Assembly (NCBI RefSeq): GCF_000003815.2
Contig: NC_049989.1
Coordinates: 8,975,241-9,039,240 of the forward strand
DNA: 64,000 nt
Direction of reading: 5' to 3'
Origin: Branchiostoma floridae
Taxonomy: Eukaryota > Chordata > Leptocardii > Amphioxiformes > Branchiostomatidae
Of the stretch, positions 22,501 to 36,600 are shown one piece after another. The notes beneath the pieces are model-generated. The model was not told the DNA's origin and searched no databases. It saw nothing but the letters and a program-made list of their open reading frames with translations. The position numbers and the translations under genes are program-made. Position 1 is the stretch's first letter. Each line of letters starts with the position of its first letter.

Positions 22501-25500
22501 AGAATTAGTTTGTCGTTTTCAAAGATAAGTCTAAACTTTTAACCGTTCATGTAGATTTCAATACAGTTCTCTTGAGAAACCCTGAGGTATTTTCGATTAG
22601 ACGATGTACATTTTTTCAAATTCTAATTTGAAAAAAAAAAATGCATCCGGAAATCGTAAGAAGAATCTCTCTGGTGCAATCCTTCCTCCAATTTCCGCAC
22701 CAGTCTTAAATTCTCAACTCTTTCCCTGCCGTTTGAAAAATTGGAAATCCGTTAACGAGTCCCCTGGCACTCCCCTATGACGTCACTAACGGTACCTTTG
22801 ATGATTATTGGTCGCCTGGAATGTACGACTGTCAGATATATAACATGACCTGTGGCATCTTTGAAGAGTAGGTCGTCAACCAGTATTTATGAAATCAGGG
22901 AGCTTTCTTGATGATATCGAGATGAAACCACATTCACATAGCATTTGGGTTAAACATGTAACTTAAGCTTGAAAAAACGCTTGTCAGTGTAATATCTATA
23001 TTTTTTAACAATGCGGAAATATTTACAATCGATATATCTGCCCTAAACGTATTTAGTACATGAATTACAAATGTATTTCCTGTTTTAAATGCCCCTTTAT
23101 TTGGAACTATATATTATGGTTGTTATTTAATGCTTGTTGCCTTAAGTCTCTACCATTTGACAGTACAGTGCTTGGGCGAAGTTAGTTAGCTCGTAGTAGC
23201 CCGGCAGTGTATTTGCGTTACATGAACTAACGTTATTTAGACGTACGAAAGAATGATTGCATTTCTTTTTTCTCGAAAGAAACTAAATTGTTGTGGCCTG
23301 ATGCTTGTACTTCTTGATATATATATACTCACTAAATCTGCGCAACCGACCACATGTACAGTAAGCTCATGGCACACACGGTATAAGTTATTATGATTTG
23401 TGAGTTTGGTTCTGGTATTAGTTGTCAATTCTGTATATGGGCTGATTTCTCTCTGGGTAAAGCAGCATATATTTGGGTTAATTGCTAAGGGCATTGTTCC
23501 CACAACACGGATCAACTTAAAGCCTGCAGAAACACTCATAACTCAAAGTATACTAACCTAATGGTACTTGACTAGTGCCTCGTCCCTCGTTGAACATACC
23601 TTTTCATCGGTCTTGTTACACTCGATGGAGACCACTTATAAATTAGTGGTCAACGATTTAAACATTGATGACCCATGGATTTGTAGATTTAATATGATAA
23701 ATGATGTGAAAATTATGATTTCAGAGACAACAAGATACACACAATACTTACGAAATGCCCTTCTTTATCAGCGAAATACTTTCGTATTTATTTAATCAAG
23801 AAACAAAAAAATATTCTCAATCTTATTGTATTCTCTTTTCCATTTTCATCTTGAAACGCTGTAACTACTTTATACAATCAAATTAATTGACGATTTATCT
23901 ATTAAAGAAACAAAATATTTACAATGTTACCAATAGTTCTCATACAACGACACCGTGGCCTTTGGGGTGGGATTTGCAAGTTACAAAAACACATGTCACT
24001 GCTTCTTTAACAGTGGGGACGAGTTCATCTTAGGTTGAGCGAATAATTGTTACAGACCACTTGACTCCCCACTCCCACGTTATTCAGTTTACCGCGTCCG
24101 TGAACAGGCCATGAAAGTCTAACCGACTGCAACTGAATAATTCTATTTCTGCGGAAGAATAAGAGCGGCCACTCACTCAGTCCCCAAAAGCTCCCGAAGG
24201 GAATGTGGTGCCAAGGTCTACAGTAACTGTTCTACAGTTCTGAGCGGTCACTGAGCAAATTTGCCATGGCAGGTTTCTGGTTGTCACTAGAAATCGGGAT
24301 AGTCGTCATCGCGCATACGTCGTACAAAACTCTTGTGGCACTTGTTGCTGCCATAGCCTACAAGCGTACTTGAAAATTCTATATATTCATAATATTATAC
24401 AAAGGTCTATGACGAATGTAATCGCGCCGTTAGTCTACTTCGTTTTGGTTAGCTCCGACAGATTTATGTATTGTGCGTTTTCCATTGTGTCGGGATTCAG
24501 CGCTTGGTAAGGTGACTCCTCGGGTATGGCGTCCGGGATGTTTTCATAGATCGTACCTCGTAGATCTTCGGGAATTGCATAGCTAGAGTCTCTAGGTGCT
24601 TGGAATCCGCCCGCGGTGTTATGATGTCTGTCGTGTCGAGCGTTTGTGCCTTCCGGCTTCTTGGACCTCACTGTAACGTCTACGTCTTGGAGATTTATTG
24701 CAGCGTAGATGTGAGAGTCTCGCGGCTTTGTAGAAGGATCATCATGCACATTGTTATACCGGTTAGCCTCTTCGGCGGCGTGTTCAGGGCTATCAACGTC
24801 TTTTCCTCTCGCCTGCGAACTCCTGTGAATGGGACAGAAATGCAAGGTTTTTAAGGACAAGTTTTTATCATCCTCTCTTGCTAAACCCGCTGCTGCTGCT
24901 TGTGTACGCATTAAACGATCCTGGCGTACCGGCGATCCGTCCTTCTTGCTGCCAGCCAATCACGTCGCTGCCAACGGCCAAGAGGCAACGCTATTGGCAG
25001 TTCACTCTCCCTCCAATGATAGGAGGGGGAGTATCTGATTGGCTAATGACTGGCCCGACTTAACGCAGCAAGAAGGACGGATTGCATGTCGGTACCCCAG
25101 GGCTGTTGCTCGATGCGTGTAACTACAAGCAGTGAGTCTGGCATGTCATGAGAAGATGGATTCTCCTAGACTCTTTAAGAATCTTCAAGTCGCTGGAAAA
25201 GAAATTATACAACTGGGCTGAGCAACTCACATTCAATTGTTAGAGGGGAAAAGTGATTCCTTGCAAAGGTTTACCTGCGAGAAGCAAGTCAAGAAACATT
25301 TTAGTTTTCGGATCTGCAATACATACCTCCTACGCTTATTGAGAAAGAACACTGCTCCTCCACCTATAACACAGAGGACTACAACAGCAGCGACGCCGAC
25401 AGCGATGGGGACTACAGGAGTAGTTTCTGAAAAAAAAGTACCAAAAGGAAGTCATAATGTGTTCTGTGTATTACAAATCAAATAAATATAATCAGTCTGT

Positions 25501-28500
25501 TACTCTGAAAACAAGCATGTTATTATGTTTTCCACAGTTGACCATTAATATTAGCTGTAAAAGCCTTGCCATTGCTAAACTTCCTTGCCCTACGGACATG
25601 TAAATTACTAAATTCCAACGTGTGAACACATGTTAACTAGAGTATAACATTAGCACTTCTTTACTATTTTCAACACTACCTATACCCTTATTAACCTACG
25701 CATATGCATCACTATATAACAAAATATACCAAACTAGAGCCATCATTATAGAATATTTACACCAACACTTACTTACCCTTTTCAACTCAACTCAAGGCTA
25801 CCGTTACTCATTTATCTAGTCACATGCATTAAGGTCTTACCTTTATCGCAGAATAGTTTTTCATCGTCTTCCCCGGGGCAGTCTGGAGTACCATCGCAAA
25901 CTTGCTCGTAATTGATACATTTTGCTCCTCCTTTGCAGCGATACAGGTCCTCTAAGCACTCTAAGAGAACAGTCATTGTAAAATTAACAACTATATTAAT
26001 ATGATTCGAATAATGATAACTTCTGCATTGCAAATTATGGCCTACAGGCTATTTGTAAATAACAATATAAATTTAATTGATGAAACACAATGACAAAATT
26101 GGACCTGTGGTCACTCAAATTTTGATTTAAATCTACATTTTTCAGGTTTGATTCGACCTCCTTTTTCTAAAAAGTGGGTTCTATTATCTTAATTTTGGAT
26201 CGAGGAGTAAGGTTTTCTTTTATTCTGTAAACGTGGAGAAATTAGAATGTATCTATGTGACTTCTTCAAATTGCTCACTTCTTTCGGAATCGTCATGGAA
26301 ACAGAGTTTACAAGAATATTTGTCAACCAAGAGCCATCCTCGTTGTTGTTTTTGTCTTGCTTTATATTTATTTTTCCCAAATAACCTCAACAGGCAGCCA
26401 CAGTTTAGTTCTACATATTAAGAAAAAGGAAGAGATAAACAATACCTCCATTTTCCTTTGTTCCTGAATTCAACGGCGCGGTGCTAGAAGACGGATTCTG
26501 CTGAGAACGCTTCCCTTCAGTTGCTTTGTTGCTTGTTATCACGATATTTGTCAATAGAGTTGCATAGAGGGTGGTTGCCGTGGTAGCTGTGTAACCTGTG
26601 GTAACTGTATCTTCAGATACAGTGGACGGTGTAACTGTTGATGCAGCGGTCGGTATTGTTGTTCCAGGTGCAGTGGTCGACATTGTTGTTTCAGATGTAG
26701 TGAAATGTGTTGTACGAAATGGATCTTGAGTGGTCGGTGCAGTGGTCGACATTGTTGTTTCAGATGTAGTGAAAGGTGTTGTACGAAATGGATCTCGAGT
26801 GGTCGGTATTGTTGTTCCAGGTGCAGTGGTCGACATTGTTGTTTCAGATGTAGTGAAAGGTGTTGTACGAAATGGATCTCGAGTGGTCGGTATTGTTGTT
26901 CCAGGTGTAGTGGTCGACATTGTTGTTTCAGATGTAGTGAAATGTGTTGTACGAAATGGAGCTCGAGTGGTCGGTATTGTTGTTCCAGGTGCAGTGGTCG
27001 ACATTGTTGTTTCAGATGTAGTGATATGTCTTGTGCGAAATGGAGCTCGAGTGGTCGGTATTGTTGTTCCAGGTGCAGTGGTCGACATTATTGTTTCAGA
27101 TGTAGTGAAACGTCTTGTGGTCAGCGCTGTTGTGGACAGTTTTGTTACTACAGTGCTTGGATTCCTGGTCGCCCCTAAAGTTAGGGGCAAGAAAACATAG
27201 GTTGCTGGGAACTCCATGACATATAAGAATGATCATATACTAGTCTTATCTTTTATGACAATATCTAAAATTCCACAGTTGGATGGATGAAAGTAAAGAT
27301 GAGCCTCTGAGTAACAAAGAACATATTTGCTGTTTGATGTGAATCTATCAAAGGATATAAACATGGCAATTCTTTGTTTCAATGGAATTCGTTCCATACA
27401 TATCCGCAAAAGAGAAGAAGATTTTCGTAAAAAAAAGGAAAGATTTTCTGACTGACTTTTTCTTGAATGTTACGTTATGCCTGATTTATTCTGCTGAGTT
27501 GAAACATGAGGAAGCAAACACGTTTACTGCACAGTATGAAAATAGTTTTGTCTTTGAAGGCGAAACAAATAGATATTGTCTGACTTCTAAACTTTCTGAT
27601 TCGCTACATTTCTATCAAAGATACTTATTACTCTTTTACTCTTTACTCTTTAACAACATTATCATGTCAATTGTTTCCTTCATCATTGTACCACACGTGT
27701 ATTTTGAATGAAGAAGTGGGGAGGGGGGCGGAATGATGACGTAGCCAGGTAATTGATTGTGATTAACGTTTTTCACCGTTCTGTCGTTTCCTTGTCGAAG
27801 AGATCTTAACCAGTGTGTTATATATTCTATGTTACGAGTGAGTTTGAGTTATATCTCAATCAATTCTATCTAGTTGGTCGGGGCAACGTTGTATGGTATA
27901 AAATAAATTCCAATCAAATATGAGTAGAATAGGAATATAGCATGTTTACAAGCATTTGCATAATACAACAACATTCAAACGTGACCACAAACAAAGCTTA
28001 ACCTTTTTACTGTGTATCCGCAATTCTTGTACACGATAATGTACGCTTCTAATAATTTTGTCGATATCATAATATGCCTATTTTTCTGGCTTTTCAAAAA
28101 CGAATACTAGTAGTAGATGATCAGATACAGCTTATCGAGATGATACTGACCTGTCTCCAAAGTGTAGAAACACACACAAACCATAATCAGGAACCGCATT
28201 TTCAGTAGTAGTTGTTGTCTATGAACTTGTCCACTTCTTGCCAACACTGAATATTTTGTCCAGAGACCTTTGTCTAAACGTCCTCCGCGTATGGCTTATC
28301 GGAAAAAAACTTCCCTCTATTGGCTCTAACACTTCCCGAACTTGTGAACAGCGTTATCTGCGATCTAATAACACAGCACTACTGGTCGAGCCAGTCTGAT
28401 CATTATTTGCCTTGGATGAAAGCGTACCAAATTATCCTTAGTACATGGGCTATGCAAATACACTTCTTCTTTTTTCAAAGGGTGTACGAAATTTGCGTGT

Positions 28501-31500
28501 ACGTTTGTGTGTCAGCTGACATGACTTGTTGTTCATGCTTTTTCGTGCACACATCCATCGGTATTGTTGTGTGAGTTCTCTTTAAAATAGTTACGTACAC
28601 ACATATACACGTATGTGGAGAGCAGTGCGTCAAGAACAACACACTAAGGCCAGATGTCAGAGGTCATGTTAGTTCATTTAAGGCCGCAGAACACAGTATT
28701 TTTGCGAGTCAATGACGTAGGGGAAAAAGTAGTGAGGCCAAAATCTAGAAGCATCTGTAAATAATGCAACGTGAAAGACAGTCAGCAGGGCATGAACTTT
28801 GCTATATGGTAATGTAGTGAGTCGAATTTTAGTAGATATGCCCAACCGGTGTATATGTTAACAATGCGCGTGACCTTTACAGCTGACTGCCTCGGTGAGT
28901 CGGCTGCAGTTCCGCAAGGCCCCGCACGACCCTATTTGAAAGGGGACATGAAAATCTTTTACTTGGTTTTCAGTGTTATTTTGTAGATTACACCGTGCTT
29001 TAAAACTGCACCTTACTATATATATTAACTTTATCCGCGTCGATGTCAGTCACCTTAATTATACATTGTAGAAATCTCCATAGGCTGATAATAGCTGTGT
29101 TCTGCTTGTGACACGTGTAAGGGGAAATTCAAATAGCAACTCAAGAAAACTGGACATATCTAATGGCGAATAAAGTAAATGTGTCAGTCTTCAGGTTAGC
29201 CCCCTCCCTACAAACAACAATGGCTGCATGTGTGCCAATTGCGATCATATCTGCGCAACCACACAATAAATGATAGTTTAAGTGTTATAAGGTCCTCATA
29301 TCTGACTAGAAACAGTTTACTATCAGCTTTTGCCTACACACCGGCTTCCCTGTGATTAATGTGTTAGCTCTGCAGATGGGCCGTAGCGCCACTTAGGAGT
29401 CAGCGGATTTACCAGGTAATGACAGACAGAGTTGTGGCATTTTCACAAGTCTCTTGCGGCGTTGCACAGAATGTCATTTTTCGGTCCACACGGTCTTTTC
29501 TAAAACATTGCAGTGACGCACAGGTGCAGGCGACAAGAGAGTGAAGCAGTTCTTGTGAGAGGTTAGCATAATAATTTGATCCTCATTTTTTCCCTGTGGC
29601 CGTAATAAGGCATATAAGTGGTTACATATAAACAGGTGTAATGTCTGCACTGTAAGGGCAGCTAAGTCTAAGACATATACTGAACTTCATCACGCTTTAC
29701 TGGAAAAGTCGCTTCACCATGTCATGCCAAGGTATATATTTTGTTAAGCAATAGAAGTACATTATGCTGTATCGTATCGCATGTTGTGTCTTAGACCATG
29801 TTACAAAGTAAGACTTTCCACTAAACTATGTTAAATGTATTATCATTGTTATATACATGTATCTGGTAACTGTTCCGGTGGTTTATAAGGATGTATTGTC
29901 CACCGTTGCTATTTATAGCGTCTAGACCGGAGCAACATTGACGCCATTGTCCCTTGGTCACGATGTTTGGTTTAGGAGGAGATCTGGGTCGTTTGTAGTC
30001 GTCACGAGCGAACAAGGCCGTTCCCAAAGCCCTGTGCGTGCGTGTGAAGGCGGAGTTGAGTGTGGACCCCCCTCACTCTCGAGACAGAGCTTCCCTGTCA
30101 GGATTTAGAAGGTAAGAAAAGAATGTGTCTTGGAATAGCAAGGATTCGGAGACTGAAGACTGCAAGCCAGAGGGATGTAGAAGTACCTAAAAGAGCCATG
30201 CTTATGCGTTATGCTATGCTGCCTTCTGACTGATTTTCCTGGAAGAGCTATATATATATACTATTGTTTAAAATTACAACCCGTTACAACCTATATAGTT
30301 TTCGTTGATCTCGTCACAGACTACGCTAGAAGTTTGCTGTGTTGCGCTGGCCATGATATGGGGTACTATGCTGTCTTTTCCATGGTTGACATATTTAAAA
30401 TAAAAATATATGGGGTTGTGAATTACATGTTCAAGGCGGGGAAGTATTTGCCTTTGATACACTTTACTGACTGTGCGTGACCACTTGACTGCCAAGCATG
30501 ACTTATCAATGTCCAAAATGCAAAAGAAGATTTACATAACACAAAGTAGTGCTGGGCAACAAGTACAACCGCTGCTTCTTACAAAAAATTACGGAACGAA
30601 CGCAGCGGTATGTTTGGTATGCTCATATATGTATGTTTGTATATACATATATACATACATGCATATATGTATATGGGTGTGGGGGTGCATGTCTGTGTGT
30701 CCGCGTGCGTTTGTGCATATGTTAGTCTAAGAGGCTCATACACAGAGAGAAGTAGACAGAGAGGTGATTCAGCAGAAATAGATGGTATGCATTGACACAT
30801 AGCTGTCGTGCGCACTATCGCTTCTATCAAAGAGTTAACATCTATTCTTTTCGGCAGTTACACAGAAAGAGACCTCGTAGCAACTTCTTTTCATCATGTC
30901 TTATAATCTAGTTTGCTAGGTCACTGACCTCGTAGTGTCTTCAGATTGGCCCTAAATCAATGAAGAATCTAAATTGGACATGTCAGCTGTGGCGAGAACG
31001 ACGTTTTGAGGACAAACACATCTTCATTATTCACTTCTTTGGGGACGTACGAAAATAGGTTAAGAATCCCAGTGCTTGGGCTAAAGTTTTAATGGAACTG
31101 TCTGACTACAACAAGAGAGAAAATTGAGGCGAAACTTTGTGACCTTTCAGTCCGGGCCCATCTCGGAGAGGTGTGATGTAGTACCATGTTACTCTCGGAG
31201 CAATTATAAAAGTCTCAGCGAAGCTAAACTCTTGGGAAAACGGTGCCGTCGTAACGACGATTGAATGATCCAGAAGCCAGCTTTTCTAGTAAATAGTCAT
31301 ACTCCAAATGGGACATGTTTGCGGGGATTTTACTTCAGGATAGGGAGAAAATGGAGTACTCGCGGCGGTTTTAATTTCCCATTTTAGAGTACATTTTATT
31401 GTATGACTATTTACTAGAAAGGCGGGTTCTTGTTTATTTGAAATCTGTTTCAACGGCACCGTCTAGCTTTGTTGACACTACCATTGGGTTTACTCTAAAA

Positions 31501-33565
31501 GGGGAAATGTACGCGATGTGCGTGAAAAACGCGAACATAAAACTTTAGCGATTATCTACCCCTTTGTTTGGTTCTTTTGTTTATTAATTTTTATCAGAGG
31601 AAAATATCGCATACATTTTTTTCTCGATGTGTCATGTTCTCAGTTCCTCTCAATGTACAATGGGAGAATGCCCCCCCCCCAAAAAAATATTAACATCAAA
31701 TTAAGTTAAAGATACGAGTATGTTTTACCATATATTTCAAGGCATCCGGAATTTTCAAACTGTGAAAAGACAACGGGCTTACTATAAAGCTGTAAAACTG
31801 TAACGTATCCCACATTTTTCTCAACAATTGTCCTTACAAAATAAATCAATATTTCTAGGCAACGCCCTCTTAAGTCGTAAAGAGTACGGGTACAAGATAG
31901 ACAAGAGGATCCTTATCTAAACTTAAATAGCTTTCAGGAAAACAGTTACTTTATTTTAGCCATAAAGTTGTCTTGTCTTGCGAGCTTTTAAGTGCAAAGT
32001 TTTGAACATACCGATAGAAACAAAAGCAACCGAGTAAGCTAGAATTAATGGGTACTGCTTTGGGCGTTCAGCACACACGAGTCGGATAAGATCCTCTTGC
32101 AGACAAAAGGAAGTCAGACATGACCAAGTCGGGACCGGGAGAGCTCAAGAATCGAACTAAGTCGCCGGGTTGAAAGCCTAATGTACCGGTCTCTGTGCCA
32201 AAACAGCCAAATTCAATTATTTTCAGTGGAATATGATGGATAGCGTAGATATTGCAAATCCTTTGTTAAGCCTTGCTTGAGGTTGCAGGGTTCATTGTGG
32301 GGTGTACCTTCACGTTATATTTCATTTTACATATGCCAATGATAAGTTTCATCATACAAACTTGGCACAGCTACAATAGGTTTTAAACCTAACATGTGTG
32401 ACAAAATTGCTTTTCTCTTCGTCTATAGGAAATTAGATTACAAAAACCTTTAATGAACAAAAATCGGAATGGGTTTAAACCTAACATGTGTGACAAAATT
32501 GCCTTACTCTTTGTCTATAGGAATTTAGGTTACAAAAACCTTTAATGAACAGAAATCGTATTCCGGACCCTAATGCACACTCTGAGTTCAACTCACACAC
32601 TATTAGTTGAGGAGTGAAAATCAAATGTAGTATAGAGATAAGTTAAATTTCGACACCCTGCCATAAATGGGAGCTGGCTTTATTAAAGCACTCTCGTACA
32701 TCTGGTGGGAATGTACACTTTACATCAATTTTGTTCTCTTGATGTATTTTGACATCTTATATCCTGTACGAGTACCACTAGTATGGGTATCAAACTTTAA
32801 TGAAAACAAAGATGACAGAAAAGGGTAAGTGAAAAATATGTTGTTGACAGCACCGTAGTTATATAGGTTCAGAATAAATGAAATAATAGTAAATGTCAGT
32901 GTAAATAAATCCGTTTTCACTATAGTGGTACTCAAGAATAAAAAATCGAAGGGCGTGGGGATACAATGGAGAGAAATGGCTGTCTACGCTCTACGTGTAA
33001 ATGTAAACTTCATAAAACTTACTCATTCGAATATTCCTTGTCAGATAACTGATCTCCTTTTTCCAATGTGGAAATCATAGTGTAATACTGCATTACGAAG
33101 AAAGGCTGCTATTATATTGCAAATGCTCGTGGAATGTGTTACACATGTAGGTACTAAGAAATGTTCCCGTGGACACAGCTTTAATTATAACACATATCCA
33201 CAAAAGTTGAGAGTGATATATTTGATATTTTGTTTTCAAGGCCAGCTACACCGAACACGCTCGTCGGTAGCGTAGCTCTAGGTTATAAGGACTTAAAGAA
33301 ATAGATCCTTACGAAAGCAGGTCTGCAATATTGGTGTAAGATGGCCCGTGAGAGACATGTAGGGGATTTTGACGAATCCGTATGGATTGGAATCTTTGAT
33401 TTATAACCATGATCTACATGAGTGTAATGTTCAGCTAGGTTTTACGCGTAACGTTTCCCCTGTAGCGAGATACTCTGCTTCTCTTTCTTGGCGCTATACC
33501 CATCTGATGTCTACCTTGAAAATCGGAGGGAAGGGGGTATACGCGCTATTGTGTGTGTGTTTGTG

Positions 33566-33606
<41 letters not shown>

Positions 33607-36600
33607 GTGTGTGTGCACTTGTGTGTTTGTGTTTCCGCTTATTTGAGGCCAACTTCTGAATGATCGAATGAATTGTGTATTTGAGCAGGTATTCAGTAGA
33701 ACTTCAGGTTTTTGTATCTTTTGGCCTGGAAAATGCTATGCTCTTGATTTTATGGGGGGTCTATAGATATTTATGTCAGGAAGAAGTGTAGGTTTGTGCC
33801 TCCTATCAGCTCGCCCTTTCTTAACGCTGTACATCACTGAAAATAGCGGAGACCGTTTATTCAAAAGCATTCTCTGGTGCTTGACTCATTGATTCAGCAA
33901 ACGTTATCATCAACACCACACTATATACCCCAGTACCAACTCCAATCCCCTCTTAGTTCCTCTTCCTTACCTTAACACGCCGCATTAAGTATAATCTGTG
34001 CACATTGGATGTTCCGCCACACAAATGTCATTCAAGTTGGCATTCATTATGACACCCATATGGACTATATGCTACCGAGCTGTAAATATCACGCCGTTAA
34101 GCCCAATAACTATGATTGGTAAAGTTTGGGGCAGATTTTTCTTTCATTTATCTCTGGTGGCAACGGTTCAACCGCAGTCACCTCCCAAAGCACACACGGA
34201 TGAAAACAATGACTGCATGCAAATCGATGCATTGATATCATTCATGAAAAAACGTAGGTGATTTTTAAGTAGTCACATAGCTTTCTAGAGGCTCTCGTAG
34301 GGACAGTAGGTTCTTATATATATCCACTATGTCTAGGGCACAGTATTGGAAGGTGGAGCAGGGCACAGTATTGGAAGGTGGAGCAGGGCACAGTATTGGA
34401 AGGTGGAGCAGGGCACAGTATTGGAAGGTGGAGCAGGGCACAGTATTGGAAGGTGGAGCAGGGCACAGTATTGGAAGGTGGAGCAGGGCACAGTATTGGA
34501 AGGTGGAGCAGGGCACAGTATTGGAAGGTGGAGCAGGGCACAGTATTGGAAGGTGGGCAGGGCACAGTTATGGAAAGTGCCTATGCGGAGAGAGGAAAGT
34601 CGTGCCGACAAGGAACACATTGTCTAGCCAGAAACAGCCGGGATCGAACCCATGACCTCTAGATCCCGTACCCACTACGTTTTCATCATTGATATGGTGT
34701 CTTTAATGGGTGTCAGTTATTGATCATTGACCCTTAATCAATTTCAATCCCAGTGAACCATAACACAACAGGCCCTGTGGGTGGGTGGGGGGGGGGTGGT
34801 AAGTTTGCACCATCAGTTTATGCCTGGATACAACGAAATTTCCTTTAAAAATGTTTTTGGATTTGTGGGCTGTTATTCACTGACGCGTGTATTGAGAGGT
34901 GTAGTCTATCTCTCTTTTTATCACCTTCCAACACCCAACTGAAGTCAGATACTCATTTTCACTTGTTTAAAGAGAGAGATGCCGTATAAAGTGCTTTTTC
35001 CTAAAGAAAACAACTGCTAGTCATCAGTAACGTGGGGACAAATACCGTCTGCGCTGACTCGGCAGGTGCCCCAATCGATTTGTTACTAGACGTTAAGTCG
35101 GATGTGTTTCTTGGCCTTCACTGACCGTGTATTTGTGATGACGGTGCCAATAAGTCGCCTTGGGCTGATGATTTATCATTCGGCCTTGCGTTGTCGCGCT
35201 CGATTCTAGACTTAATCCCTTCGCCTTAGCTCGGACAAACTTGCAATATGAAAAGTATTACAGTTAAACCTGGACTCAACCAACCACCTCTTAAGGGACC
35301 AACTTTACTTTTATTGAGATCCAGAATAAGCTGAGGAAAGGGTTGCTCAGAACAGGGTAGAACTGAAAAATTAACGGGACTCCGTAAATAACTTCATCAG
35401 GTGGGTAAATATACTAAATTAGTAGTAAGGTTCTTGAAACACAACCAAAGTAGTTTTTACTTTCAAGTGCTGCAGCACCACCTACATAGGCTATAAGTAG
35501 CAGTGAGAAGTAGATCCAGCCATTTTACACTGATAAAAGTGTCTGATAGACACCGAAGTGTTGGAAGTGAGTACTACTTTGGTTGTGTTCCAAGAACCTT
35601 GCTATATTAATGTACTGGGCGGCCTTAATGTGGCTTGTGTCTGGAGGTGGTTGTGCGATCAGGTGTGACTGGATATCAGTACAGGAGGGAAGTATCGGAG
35701 AAACAATTATCTTATTTCAAGGAGAGGGGGAACGGTCTGGTGTTTTCGCCCTTCATTTTGTACGTAATTCATTTTCCTTACTCAAGAGAAACTTGCTAGA
35801 GGAGCTATTTTCTTAGAAGCCAAAAACATAAAGAAGAAAAATCCTTAACAGTTCAAGCTTGTGGATAAAGGTGCCACTTTAACAACAACAAGATGATGTA
35901 CTTTTATTGATACGGAATGAAGCAGGGAAATAATTTAAGAACTAGATAAAGTCTGTTCAGAGTCAGGCGTCATCCACTATCTTTCATTTTTGACTGAGAA
36001 TAAGAACATCCATGTCTAGTTTTCTGATTTATTTTGTACTGCATAATACATTACCTTGTGTCATCACTTCGTCAATGAAGCAAAGAAATATTCTAATGAA
36101 CTGTTCAACATATTATGTCAATTTTATATGTATATTGACCGGTTTATGTTTGTTATATACATCCTTGATATTTAATTATAAAAGAACTCTTAAAGCTATC
36201 CCTCTCAACATTTTAAATTTTTTAAAGTATATGTTGTAACACACACTTTGTTGGGACACATTGTACGCATGTTATAAAGCATTCATTAGTATAAGATATA
36301 ATGCACTAGTTCAGTTATAAAATACTTCCCAGAATTTGTGGCGCTTTATTTTCCAGGAACCACCAACAGCCTTGAATCACACACATGAATGGGTTCGCTG
36401 GGAGGTTCGATATTCAATGGCTTGAAAAATAGGAACCAAGGAACCCATGAAAAGTCTCCATTTTTCTCGACACAGAATAGCACCATTATGTCATCAAAAT
36501 GTCTAATACGCAATGAATGTTTAAATGATAACTTCCATGTGCATTTCATAAATTCAGAAGAAAGTCAAAGTATTCTGTTTAGTTTGGGCAGCTTTAGCAA

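Larger units (their letters stand above)
31462..34335. other. Intronic non-coding stretch
   Basis: It holds the 92-bp tandem duplication at 32380-32562 and the (GT)n run at 33551-33631. No exon was recognised. Confidence 0.4.

Noticed and set aside
26705-27200. Cys-rich and Val-rich open frames antisense to the receptor stalk
   Set aside because: The 84-bp coding repeat is a multiple of 3, so antisense frames repeat without stops. The minus-strand frame has a signal peptide, LDLa and TM context and phase-matched splicing.
34265-34662. Overlapping ORFs (e.g. repeated CALLHLPILCPAPPSNTVP) on both strands
   Set aside because: They are translations of the 25-bp minisatellite in several frames and not coding.
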